A DNA stretch of 37,183 nucleotides from Ruminococcus sp. (lineage in GTDB: Bacteria; Bacillota; Clostridia; Oscillospirales; Ruminococcaceae), in the NCBI GenBank assembly GCA_017529875.1, contig JAFXNC010000021.1:1-37183 (forward strand), in the 5' to 3' direction. A program made the position numbers and the translations under genes. Of this stretch, positions 15,401-23,360 are shown piece after piece (within the stretch, counting starts at the first letter, position 1; the number at the start of each line of letters is the position of its first letter). The notes under the pieces were generated by a model, which did not search any database, was not told the origin of the DNA, and saw only the letters and a program-made list of their open reading frames with translations.

Positions 15401-15597
15401 GGCAATCTCTCCTTTTTTCTGTCTCGGTGTTGAAAACGGTTGATCTATCTTTTAAGGCTCCTTTCGTGCCTTGAAAGTGCATTTTGCAAACAGGCATAAT
15501 TACCCCAACTTATTTGAGTCGTAGTTGTATATAATATAATTTATATGGAGTATTTATAATATTTTATATGTAGTGTTTTTGTTAAGGTGTATTAGGC

Positions 15598-15626
15598 ATT
15601 ATATCATATTTAAAACGGCTTGTCCA
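15598..15626 (-). promoter_or_regulatory. Promoter of the LRR_5-clpP-AAA-sigma4 operon
   Basis: Minus strand: TGGACA, 17 bases, TATAAT, preceded by AACTG so the upstream block reads AACTGTGGACA. That is one form of the shared element also found at 15885, 17351, 20336 and 29949. Confidence 0.75.
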
Positions 15627-15697
15627 CAGTTTTTATAGTTTCCGTATAAAGTTCGTACACTTGCACAAATGCACCCTTTTTGATTTATGCAGTTTTT

Positions 15698-15733
15698 TCA
15701 ACAGAGCTGTTTCTATACTATATAATAGTATAG
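15698..15733 (+). promoter_or_regulatory. 21-base palindrome containing a -10 box
   Basis: Arms CTATACTAT (15713-15721) and ATAGTATAG (15725-15733) are perfect complements around ATA. TATAAT (15721-15726) lies inside, with TCAACA 17 bases upstream. A dimeric repressor binding here would cover the -10 box. The divergent HTH protein is a natural candidate. Confidence 0.5.
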
Positions 15734-15810
15734 ATTGCGGGCAAAACTACGGTCTCTCTGTATTTGAGTCTTACTGATTTCGGGATCCGTGCAGAATTCG
15801 GGCAAAAAGA

Positions 15811-15842
15811 AAAAGAGCATTTGAATTGATCAATTGCTCTTT
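15811..15842 (-). terminator. Hairpin with T-rich tail on the minus strand
   Basis: Arms AAAGAGCA (15812-15819) and TGCTCTTT (15835-15842) enclose a second small palindrome (GAATTGATCAATT). Read on the minus strand the stem is followed by TTTTCTTTTT, as in a factor-independent terminator. No annotated gene lies upstream of it on that strand. Confidence 0.5.
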
Positions 15843-15861
15843 AACAGATCTCTTTACCAAT

Positions 15862-15890
15862 AATATACCATATAAATACTCTCCTGTAAA
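15862..15890 (-). promoter_or_regulatory. Orphan minus-strand promoter
   Basis: Minus strand: TTTACA, 17 bases, TATATT, preceded by AGTAAGTG. It belongs to the shared AACTGTTTACA-type set. It points at the hairpin 20 bases downstream, so its product would be about 45-50 bases, or else a longer leader for the operon. Confidence 0.5.
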
Positions 15891-15950
15891 CACTTACTGC
15901 GCAGTTTTGGCAATTCTTTGTTGTTTTTCGTACAGATACACAAAAAGGTC

Positions 15951-15979
15951 TTGATTTTATATGCAGAATATGATATACT
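15951..15979 (+). promoter_or_regulatory. Promoter of the HTH gene
   Basis: TTGATT at 15951-15956, 17 bases, TATACT at 15974-15979. It gives a leader of about 40 bases to ATG 16027. Confidence 0.7.
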
Positions 15980-16026
15980 GTATTTGAAATCTTTTATCAC
16001 AAAGCCAAAGAAAAGAGGAACATAAT

Positions 16027-16878
16027 ATGGATAATGAAAACACTCCCAAGAGTATGCTGGATATAGAATACATCCCGAGATATCAAAGGGACCTGGGCGA
16101 TGCTCTGCTCTTTGCCAAAGGCAAGCAGTCAATGGCGGAATTTGCAAAAAAGTGCGGCATGAACCCCATCACCTGTTCAAGGATAGTCAAGGGCGACATA
16201 CGCAAGCCTCTGAGCCAGGCGGAGATCAGGACGATCGCAGAGAATTCCGATGAGCCCACCGAGGATATTTTTGAATACCTTATGAGCGCAAACGGTATGG
16301 TCCCGAAGGACAGAAAAACTCCGAGAAGTTTGGAGAACGAAAAGCGCAGGCTGCTAAACAATCAGCGGCGCGAGAATATGCAGACGATCATAATGCGGCG
16401 GCTGTTCGAGGGCGGCAAGACGATCTCGCCGGTTTTCAATACCCCTCTGGAGGAGACCGATCCGATATTCCGGAAAAGCAAGTTCAATTTCTCGCGGCGG
16501 ATCGTCAATTTTGCGCTGAGCCTGCCCGGGAACAGCCCCGAATACTGGAATTTCAGGATCAGCGTGTTTACGGGTGCGGAATATGCAAGCGATCCTGAAA
16601 AGTACGAAAGAGAGGTCGGTTATGAAGTCAGGGACCTGTTCAGCTGGAGCAGCGATCTCTTTCTGCGCGACATCTGGGAACCGGAGGCTTTCGAGAACTC
16701 AAGGTTTTCATTTGTGTTTGTAAATAAGGAGCTGTTTGAAAGTCTTTCAGATATGCTTGAGGGGATAGAGTTCAACAACTCCTTCTCCCTCATCCTGCTC
16801 GACCTCGACGCTCAGACTGTCGCGGAGGAAAGACTGCTCCCCCGGCGCAGCGCGAAAGAAGAAAAAAGTCTGTTCTGA
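16027..16878 (+). CDS. HTH (XRE-like) protein with an unknown C-terminal domain
   Basis: A 283-residue soluble protein starting at ATG 16027 behind AAGAGGAA. Residues about 22-85 form a Cro/C1-like helix-turn-helix: LGDALLFAKGKQSMAEFAKK, CGMNPITCSRIVKGD, then PLSQAEIRTIAENS. A basic linker (about 95-120) leads to a domain (about 130-272) with alternating hydrophobic strands (YWNFRISVFTG, FSFVFVNKELF, SLILLDLD) that I do not recognise. The HTH suggests DNA binding. It is divergent from the LRR_5-clpP operon, and a palindrome overlies a -10 box between them, so it may control that operon and itself. A strong terminator ends it. It could also be the sensor or effector of a small accessory system. 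Function not established. Confidence 0.75.
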   Translation: MDNENTPKSMLDIEYIPRYQRDLGDALLFAKGKQSMAEFAKKCGMNPITCSRIVKGDIRKPLSQAEIRTIAENSDEPTEDIFEYLMSANGMVPKDRKTPRSLENEKRRLLNNQRRENMQTIIMRRLFEGGKTISPVFNTPLEETDPIFRKSKFNFSRRIVNFALSLPGNSPEYWNFRISVFTGAEYASDPEKYEREVGYEVRDLFSWSSDLFLRDIWEPEAFENSRFSFVFVNKELFESLSDMLEGIEFNNSFSLILLDLDAQTVAEERLLPRRSAKEEKSLF

Positions 16879-16883
16879 CGATC

Positions 16884-16919
16884 AAGACAGCTGCGGTGTG
16901 TATCGCAGCTGTCTTTTTT
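16884..16919 (+). terminator. Terminator of the HTH gene
   Basis: Twelve-base-pair stem AAGACAGCTGCG / CGCAGCTGTCTT with an eight-base loop and a six-T run. The inner arm ACAGCTGCG is the same as in the terminator at 17464. Confidence 0.95.
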
Positions 16920-16958
16920 CTTGCAGCGACCGGTGATCCTTATTATTAATATAGTATA

Positions 16959-17212
16959 TCAGGGTATCAGGTCAAGGTCGCCGAAAAACCGTTCGGGGTC
17001 TGTTGGATCCCAAAACAGTTCTTCATCGGGGAGCAGCTCGTCTTCGCTGATCGCAAACGGATCTTTTTTGTTCAGGCACTCATCAAAGCGCCTGCGCTGA
17101 TCTTTACGGCGTTTCTCGGCAGCACAAGGTCGGTGACGCCGGGTTCCTCGATGTAGCCTGTGATCTCAATGAAATCCGAGAAGCCCAATATCTTGTTTGT
17201 GATAAATCCCAT
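16959..17212 (-). pseudogene. Small acidic protein gene with one frameshift
   Basis: ATG 17212 lies behind AAGGAGGT and starts MGFITNKILGFSDFIEITGY. The frame runs to TGA 17072-17074. A second frame, overlapping near 17126, carries clearly protein-like acidic sequence (EKRRKDQRRRFDECLNKKD, then FAISEDELLPDEELFWD) to a stop at 16959-16961. One extra base after the codons for DLVLP would fuse the two into one protein of about 84 residues with a basic middle and acidic end. The cause may be mutation, an assembly error or frameshifting during translation; no standard slippery heptamer is seen. It has its own promoter of the shared AACTGTTTACA type. No family recognised. Confidence 0.55.
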
Positions 17213-17327
17213 AGTGATACCTCCTTGTTGTCTCAGTCCAAAGCTCGTTTCAGGTATGTGCGCAGCCCTCCGGCAAAAGGGTATAGTGAAACACAAAAAG
17301 CTATAATTTCCCCCACCGGGGAATTAC

Positions 17328-17356
17328 ATTATAGCACACGAAAATCCCGTTGTAAA
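17328..17356 (-). promoter_or_regulatory. Promoter of the frameshifted small gene
   Basis: Minus strand: TTTACA, 17 bases, TATAAT, with upstream AGTAACTG. Member of the shared promoter set. The rest of 17213-17530 holds only this promoter and the terminator at 17464. Confidence 0.8.
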
Positions 17357-17463
17357 CAGTTACTGTGAGTTTTAAAAAATTTTGCAAGAACAGTCCCGGA
17401 TTTTGTACAGCAAGTGCATATCCGCACTGCTGATGATCCTTCGCGGTGCCTTCGGACGTGAAA

Positions 17464-17488
17464 ACAGCTGCGTATCAAACGCAGCTGT
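17464..17488 (-). terminator. Terminator of the exported LRR_5 protein gene
   Basis: Ten-base-pair stem ACAGCTGCGT / ACGCAGCTGT with loop ATCAA, followed on the minus strand by TTTT. It lies 42 bases after the stop codon at 17531. Confidence 0.75.
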
Positions 17489-17530
17489 CAATGCAGAAAT
17501 AGTATTTGGTATTTGCCGGATGATAGCTTA

Positions 17531-20218
17531 TCAGAATCCCCAGACAAAAATGCCGCCGTTGTGGTCTATCAGCTCGGGTGAGCTGATATAGACGTAGCTG
17601 TAATTGCCGTAGCGGGTGGAGGCGGCCTTGCCGTCCTTGGTCATGAAGGCGCGGATCTTGATGTACCAGGTCTCTCCGGCCTTCGGGACTTTTGAGAAGG
17701 TCTCGGAGGTGTGGTCAAGATCGGTGGTCGTCCAGCTGTGGACGTTGTTCTTGAAATCGGGGTCAGTGCTGTAAAGCACCTGATAGCCTGTGGTGCCGGG
17801 CTCGCCCTTGTGCCAGGTCAGCTTGAAGCTGCCGTTTCTGAATACCCTGCCCTCTATGATCATCGGGGGGGCGGGCTTAACGAGGTAGGTCTTGTTTATG
17901 GTGCCCTTGTAGAAGCCCTTGCCGGTGATAACGGCGGTGGCAGTGCCGATCCTGTTGGTGTTCTTGTAGGTCACGGTGAAGTCCCGGCCTTCCACCAGCT
18001 TAACGGTGCCGTTCTTGACTGTTACCGTCGGCTTGGTGTTCCTGCCGAGGGTATAAGATGCATAGGGCACAGTGGCCTTGAAGCTGCTGAGGTCGGAGGT
18101 ATTCTTCAAGGATACAACGGAGCTGTAATTGCCGTACTTGGTGGAGGTGAGCTTGCCGTCCTTGGTGAAGAAGGAGCGTACCTTTATATAAAGGGTCTCG
18201 CCGGTCTTGAATACGTTCTTTATGGTGCCGCCGGAGATATACTCCCCGTCCGCATAAGGCGCAAAGACCTGGGACTTGCTGTCGGAGAAGTCCTCCTTCT
18301 TTGACCACACCACCTCGTAGCCGGTAGCCAGGAGATCCATGTTCCAGTCCAGGGTGACATTGCCGCCGGAGGCCAGCTTGACCCCGGTGATGCTGTTTTT
18401 CTCAGGCTTGATGACAAATTCCTTATAATACTTGCCGGCGTAGTTTCCGATGCCCTCAACTGTTATTGTGCGGACGCCGACTTCCGTTTCCTTGTCATAG
18501 GTGACCTTGTAGTCCTTGCCCTGAGTGAGCTTGGTCGTGCCGTCCTTGACTGTTACAGGGGGCTTGATCGGGTCGCCAGTGAAGGTGTAGGAGCAGTAGG
18601 GTATGGTGATGGAGCAGTCGCAGAGGTTCTTTCCCGATGAGAATTTGATCTTGTTTTTATTTGCGTATTTCTCTGCGGCGGAGCCCTTGGTGCCGAAGAT
18701 CACGAAGTCGGTATCCACGCTGTCAAAATAGGTGAAGCCAACGCAGTAATCACCGAAGGTGGTGACAGTTGAGGGTATCTTCATAGTCTTGAGTGAATAA
18801 CATTCAAAGAAAACATAATTCCCGAGCTTTGTAACGCCGCCGAGGTCAACTTTTTCAAGCTTGGTGCAGTCGCCGAAGGCGCCCTCTCCAATGGTTCTGA
18901 CCGATGAGGGAAGGGTGACGCTCTTTATGTTGCTGTTATAGTAAAAGGCATAGTCAGCTACCGATTTTACAGTTGAAGGCACCGTCACCGAGGACGCACC
19001 CGGGCAGTAGATGATCGTTGTTTTGTTCTTGTCATAAAGCACGCCGTTTTCAGAGGAGAAATACTTGTTGCCCGAAGCGACTGTGAATTTGGTGAGCTTG
19101 CAGTCCTGAGCGAAAACATAATCTCCGATAGTTTTTACTGATGATGGGATGACTATCTCGGTGAGTTCAGAGTTGCTCTCGAAGGCTCCGTCAGCGATCG
19201 ATGTGATGCCTTCGGAGATCGTGATCTTCTTGACAGTCTCCGAGCTGTTCAGGAAATCTTTGCCTACCGAGACGACCTTCTGTCCGTCTATCGCCGCAGG
19301 TATCGTGAAGTTTGCCGGAACGGGTCCGTCGTACTGATAGACCTCTATGCCGCCTTCAACATAGTTGTAAGAAAACAGGCTCGTTCTCTCTCTGATGTAG
19401 TAGTATCTCGGAGCGGTGCCGCCGTAGCCTGCATCGGCCTCGTAATACTTGCCGCCCGCATAGATCATGGCGTTCATGTGTCCGCTGCCCGCACCAAAGT
19501 CCCGGTTGGCATTGCGCCCCCATGCCTTGAAGCCCAGCTTCGTACAAAAGGATATGATAAGATTGGTGCTTGCCCAGCAGTCGCCGCCGCCGGTGATCAC
19601 CATTCCCACACCGCCGGAGCAATAGGGGCTGTAATCGTAGCTTGCCGCCATTTTGCAGGCCTGCTCGATCTTCTGCTTGGGGGTCATGGAGGACTTGACG
19701 TTCTTGCTGATATACTCATCGATCTTTTTGTTAGCATACTCGACGGCATAATCCGCCAGCTCAACATTGACGGTGAACTTCTTGCCGTCGGCGTTGACGG
19801 TGATCTTTGTCTTGCCGAAGGTGTAATCTGTGGTGACGCTGTCCGGCTCACGGCCGTCGATCTTCCTGCTGTAGCCCATGCTTCCGTACCAGTACCAGAC
19901 CTCCGGGTCGGGCTTGATAAGACCGGTGCTGCTGACAGTGACGATGTCGCTGTTTTCCACGCTGTAGGTCACGTTCTTGGCGCCGGTGACCTTGAGCTGG
20001 AACTTCTGCTTGCAGCTCGACGGGATCGAGAGATACTCGTCGTAGCCGTCCTGCATCGCGTAGAGCTTGACGCTGGAGGCGTTTATGCTGATGTCCGCAG
20101 CGCTGACGCTGATCCCGCTGCCTATGCCGGAGCGGAGCTCCCGGGGCAGCGCCTCAGCTGCGGTGGTCATAAGGACTGCCGCAGCCAGTGCGGCGATGAG
20201 TTTCTTAGCTTTTCTCAT
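17531..20218 (-). CDS. Exported transglutaminase-like and LRR_5 (BspA-like) protein
   Basis: An 895-residue secreted protein. A signal peptide covers about 1-23 (RKAKKLIAALAAAVLMTTAAEA). A Big2-like beta domain lies at about 40-155. A transglutaminase/protease-like domain follows at about 160-290, with Cys214 (GGGDCWAS), His247 (GSGHMNAMIYAG) and Asp262 (EADAGY), an intact triad. LRR_5 repeats fill about 325-500 (KKITISEGITSIADGAFESN and others). Two copies of a 'VPYxSYTxxxxxKPxVTVKxGTxKLxxGxDYxVTY' module at about 538-605 and 720-790 alternate with two fibronectin-like modules that end in KxTSTxYGNYS. No anchor or sorting signal is seen at the C-terminus (IFVWGF), so it is probably released or bound non-covalently. 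ATG 20218 is chosen over upstream codons from its ribosome site AAAGGATGAGGA. It is divergent from the cysteine protease gene. Confidence 0.9.
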   Translation of the reverse strand: MRKAKKLIAALAAAVLMTTAAEALPRELRSGIGSGISVSAADISINASSVKLYAMQDGYDEYLSIPSSCKQKFQLKVTGAKNVTYSVENSDIVTVSSTGLIKPDPEVWYWYGSMGYSRKIDGREPDSVTTDYTFGKTKITVNADGKKFTVNVELADYAVEYANKKIDEYISKNVKSSMTPKQKIEQACKMAASYDYSPYCSGGVGMVITGGGDCWASTNLIISFCTKLGFKAWGRNANRDFGAGSGHMNAMIYAGGKYYEADAGYGGTAPRYYYIRERTSLFSYNYVEGGIEVYQYDGPVPANFTIPAAIDGQKVVSVGKDFLNSSETVKKITISEGITSIADGAFESNSELTEIVIPSSVKTIGDYVFAQDCKLTKFTVASGNKYFSSENGVLYDKNKTTIIYCPGASSVTVPSTVKSVADYAFYYNSNIKSVTLPSSVRTIGEGAFGDCTKLEKVDLGGVTKLGNYVFFECYSLKTMKIPSTVTTFGDYCVGFTYFDSVDTDFVIFGTKGSAAEKYANKNKIKFSSGKNLCDCSITIPYCSYTFTGDPIKPPVTVKDGTTKLTQGKDYKVTYDKETEVGVRTITVEGIGNYAGKYYKEFVIKPEKNSITGVKLASGGNVTLDWNMDLLATGYEVVWSKKEDFSDSKSQVFAPYADGEYISGGTIKNVFKTGETLYIKVRSFFTKDGKLTSTKYGNYSSVVSLKNTSDLSSFKATVPYASYTLGRNTKPTVTVKNGTVKLVEGRDFTVTYKNTNRIGTATAVITGKGFYKGTINKTYLVKPAPPMIIEGRVFRNGSFKLTWHKGEPGTTGYQVLYSTDPDFKNNVHSWTTTDLDHTSETFSKVPKAGETWYIKIRAFMTKDGKAASTRYGNYSYVYISSPELIDHNGGIFVWGF

Positions 20219-20312
20219 TTTCCTCATCCTTTCTGTTCTCTGTCTCATATATGTGCTGACCGGAAAAGGGAATAACATACCCCCAACCCCTTTTCCTCTC
20301 TCCGTGCCGACT

Positions 20313-20341
20313 ATTATAGCATATTAAGATCCCTTTGTAAA
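20313..20341 (-). promoter_or_regulatory. Promoter of the exported LRR_5 protein gene
   Basis: Minus strand: TTTACA, 17 bases, TATAAT, with upstream AAAACTG. Member of the shared promoter set. Between it and the divergent promoter at 20508 lies only a weak CCAGCC/GGCTGG hairpin near 20445-20465. Confidence 0.8.
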
Positions 20342-20507
20342 CAGTTTTTGAAAAAAATCCTCTTTTTCGCGGACAGCAGTACACTATATTGTACTTATGG
20401 CAAAGCAGCCTGCGGTCTGACCGGTTTGGCTACCGTATATTACCAGCCGGGGCAGGGCTGGCTCATGATAAAATGATACATTTTTTCGCCGTGGGCGACG
20501 GTGTTTC

Positions 20508-20537
20508 TTGACAAATACACCAAAAAAGTGTTATAAT
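20508..20537 (+). promoter_or_regulatory. Promoter of the cysteine protease gene
   Basis: TTGACA at 20508-20513, 18 bases, TATAAT at 20532-20537, 55 bases before ATG 20593. Confidence 0.85.
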
Positions 20538-20592
20538 CCAATAAAGGCACGCTGTCTGCGTGTGAGATGCCCATTCTGGGAGGAGGAAGAAT

Positions 20593-23259
20593 ATGAACAG
20601 TTATTTCAAGAGGACGGTCAGCGCGGCGGCTGCGCTGATGCTGGCGGTATCCACCGGGATCACAGGCTTTGCGCAGGAGACCGGAGGGATCGGTGCCGTG
20701 ACCGACGCCATCTTCGACAACAGCAGCAAACTCCATTATAGCTTGGAGAAGGTCGCCCGTGAACTGGACGAGACGGGCTGCAGCTATGAGGACCTCAAGC
20801 CGCTCTACGATCCTGCCGGTCAGCCCCGGATCGCCCTCGGGGGGATGCCCGAGAAGTTTGACCTGAGAAATGTCAACGGCAAGAACTATGTTTCCGAGGT
20901 CAAGCTCCAGGATCCCTGGGGCACCTGCTGGAGCTTCGGCTGCGTTGCCGCTGCCGAGATCAGCCTTGCGACCTCTCTGGGTTATGACTATGATGACCCC
21001 AACGAGGATCTTGCTCCGTTTTTCGATCTTTCGGAAAAGCATTTTGCCTGGTTCGCCTCTACGCCCCTGGTCGATACTGAGGGGAAATACGCTTCACAGG
21101 CCGGAGAGGGTATGACCGTCAGGCGGACAAGAGACGGAACGTATGTAGACTATTCCACATCAAGCATCGAAGATATCGACACAGCCAAATACGACAACGG
21201 CGGATACAATCAGTACGGCGTCTCGCTCTTTTCCTCGGCGATAGGGCCTGTGCTCGAAGAAGAATGTCCCTACGGTTCCGTCGAAGATCCGCACAGGGAA
21301 AAGAGACATCTCAAAATCAGGATAGTCACCTTTGACGAGACAGGCTTCATCCGCCCCGGCACCAGCGAGTTGTCTTACGAAGCCGACATCGATTACGACA
21401 AGGTGGACGAGGTGTTTGCTGAAAAGGCCGCAGAGCTCGGGCTTGAAGAGATCTCGTTGGAGGATGCTGTCGCTGCTCAGCAAGATCATTTCCCTGAGAA
21501 AGCAGGAGAGGTCTATGTGCTCAAGGACGTTGGCGATTATAAAGGCGACTGGTCTGTCGATGAGTCCCTGCGGTTCGGGAGCTGGTATGAGATCACCGAG
21601 GGCAATCAGCTGCCTGAGCCCAGCTGTTTCGACGAGGACTACAATTACTGCCACAATCCCTATGCCGATGCGGCGATCAAGAGCGAGCTGCTGAAAGGCA
21701 GAGGCGTTTCCATCGCTTTCAAAGCCGACCAGAGTATGCCCGGCGTACCCTCGGAGACCTGCTTCATGAACTTCATCGACAAGAACGGTGAGCCCACCGA
21801 TGACGATTCCGAAGCCGTGATCTGGGCTCACTATGCCTATGACGAATCCTATGACCCCGACGATCCGGAGTCGGTAAACAAAGCGCTCGCAGTTGATCAC
21901 ATCGTCTGCATCGTCGGATATGACGACACCTTCCCGAAGGAGTACTTCTACGATCCCAACGGCACTATCGCCGGCGACGGCGCCTGGATAGTAAAGAACA
22001 GCTGGGGCAGTGCAGACAACAGCGATGCCTATGCGCGGAGTATCTGGGGCAACAACGGCGACGGATATTTTTATCTGTCCTACTACGACCAGAGCTTAGC
22101 CACGCCCACAAGCTTCGCCTTCGAGTCCGATCCCGAAGTGATGAAGACCCCGAAGGACGTTGATATGTACGACTTTATGGTCACCAATTACCACATCTCT
22201 CTTTCGTTCGACCGGGACATCTCTTTTTCAAATGTGTTCACGGCGGATAACAACTGCGCTGTCCGCTTTGTCAGCGTAGATACCTGCGATCCCGAATGTG
22301 ACGTGACTTACAAGGTATATCTGCTTGACGATGACGCCAAGGATCCCGAGGACGGCGAGCTTGCCTGCACTCACTCCGAGCATTACACCTACGCAGGTTT
22401 CCACAGAGCAGACCTGGGCACCTCTATCCCCCTTTGCAAGGGCGATAAGTATTCCGTAGTCGTAAGCATCAGGAGCAACGACGGCAGCGAGCTGGTGTTC
22501 ACCCGCGACTTGAACGATAACGGCCTCGATCACTACACTGCCATCGCAGACGCGGTCTATGACAGCGAGGGCACCCCCGAGGAAGACCGCACCGCGATAT
22601 TTACCGAGGTCCGCAAGGGCGTGGTAAACAAGGGCGAAAGCTATATCTGCGCAGACGGCCAGTGGGCTGACTGGTCGGACGTCATCGCAGATCTCAAAGA
22701 GCTCGACACCGATCTCAATAACAGCGGCTTTGAATATGACAACTTCTCGATCAAGAGCTACCCCGAGATCGAATATCTCACCGTGCTCAACTATACCACA
22801 GACGGTGACAAGGTCTACACCCCCGGCGACGTGCTGCACGGCGAGGTGTCCATTGAGAACAACTTCGGACTGGATCTGACCGGTCACAGCTGTGAGATCG
22901 AGCTGACCGTAGGCGGAAAGGTCATCGCCCTCGGCGAGAACAATTCCGAGGCCTGCTTCGGTGATCTCAAAGCCGGCGAAAAGCATATGATCCCCTACAC
23001 CTACACCGTCACCGAGGAGGATGCCGCAGCAGGCAAGATCGTGAGCGAGGCAAGGCTCAAGATGGACGGAGAGTATTTCGACTACGCTTCGCTGATCGCG
23101 GGAACTCTTTCATATGAGGTCAGGACAGCCCCGGCAGCCGACAGCTCCGTTCCGGAACCGAAGCCTTCCGACAGCAACCCCGCCACAGGTGCGGCAGCAG
23201 TATCGGGTATACTTGCGGCAGCAGCAGCGCTGATGTTTGCAGCCAAGAGAAAGCGCTGA
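20593..23259 (+). CDS. Surface papain-like (C1 family) cysteine protease with NPATG anchor signal
   Basis: An 888-residue exported protein. A signal peptide spans about 1-27. The catalytic domain has Gln106 and Cys112 in LQDPWGTCWSFG, His436 in VDHIVCIVGYDD and Asn469 in AWIVKNSWG, the complete papain set. A long insertion (about 150-430) separates the cysteine from the histidine. After the protease comes a lectin-like beta domain (about 500-660), common next to bacterial C1 peptidases, and an Ig-like domain (about 745-840). The end is a sortase-type signal: NPATG (862-866), a hydrophobic stretch, then KRKR. NPATG instead of LPXTG suggests a sortase of a different class. ATG 20593 follows GGGAGGAGG. 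It may cut dietary, host or neighbour proteins at the cell surface; the substrate is unknown. Confidence 0.94.
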   Translation: MNSYFKRTVSAAAALMLAVSTGITGFAQETGGIGAVTDAIFDNSSKLHYSLEKVARELDETGCSYEDLKPLYDPAGQPRIALGGMPEKFDLRNVNGKNYVSEVKLQDPWGTCWSFGCVAAAEISLATSLGYDYDDPNEDLAPFFDLSEKHFAWFASTPLVDTEGKYASQAGEGMTVRRTRDGTYVDYSTSSIEDIDTAKYDNGGYNQYGVSLFSSAIGPVLEEECPYGSVEDPHREKRHLKIRIVTFDETGFIRPGTSELSYEADIDYDKVDEVFAEKAAELGLEEISLEDAVAAQQDHFPEKAGEVYVLKDVGDYKGDWSVDESLRFGSWYEITEGNQLPEPSCFDEDYNYCHNPYADAAIKSELLKGRGVSIAFKADQSMPGVPSETCFMNFIDKNGEPTDDDSEAVIWAHYAYDESYDPDDPESVNKALAVDHIVCIVGYDDTFPKEYFYDPNGTIAGDGAWIVKNSWGSADNSDAYARSIWGNNGDGYFYLSYYDQSLATPTSFAFESDPEVMKTPKDVDMYDFMVTNYHISLSFDRDISFSNVFTADNNCAVRFVSVDTCDPECDVTYKVYLLDDDAKDPEDGELACTHSEHYTYAGFHRADLGTSIPLCKGDKYSVVVSIRSNDGSELVFTRDLNDNGLDHYTAIADAVYDSEGTPEEDRTAIFTEVRKGVVNKGESYICADGQWADWSDVIADLKELDTDLNNSGFEYDNFSIKSYPEIEYLTVLNYTTDGDKVYTPGDVLHGEVSIENNFGLDLTGHSCEIELTVGGKVIALGENNSEACFGDLKAGEKHMIPYTYTVTEEDAAAGKIVSEARLKMDGEYFDYASLIAGTLSYEVRTAPAADSSVPEPKPSDSNPATGAAAVSGILAAAAALMFAAKRKR

Positions 23260-23292
23260 CCCGACAGCACCGTAATATGATCTGAACAGAAA

Positions 23293-23330
23293 AGCCCGGC
23301 ACTGCGCGTGCCGGGCTCGTTTTTGGTTTT
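23293..23330 (+). terminator. Terminator of the protease gene
   Basis: Ten-base-pair stem AGCCCGGCAC / GTGCCGGGCT with a five-base loop, followed by TTTTT and a second T run. It lies between convergent genes. Confidence 0.95.
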
Positions 23331-23360
23331 TTACGCTTGGGGATCCGGATCTGCCGGAGC

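Larger units (their letters stand above)
15401..16026. other. Long divergent intergenic control region
   Basis: 626 bases without a convincing gene, much richer in A and T than the flanks. They separate the minus-strand LRR_5-clpP-AAA operon from the plus-strand HTH gene. They hold at least four promoter-like pairs, a 21-base palindrome and a stable hairpin, listed separately. The operon leader is about 190 bases long, with a small hairpin (AAGGC/GCCTT) near 15450-15470 on the minus strand. Confidence 0.7.

Noticed and set aside
15854..16147. A 97-codon minus-strand open frame across the HTH gene start
   Set aside because: It overlaps the HTH coding region and two promoters, and its product has no coding-like pattern.
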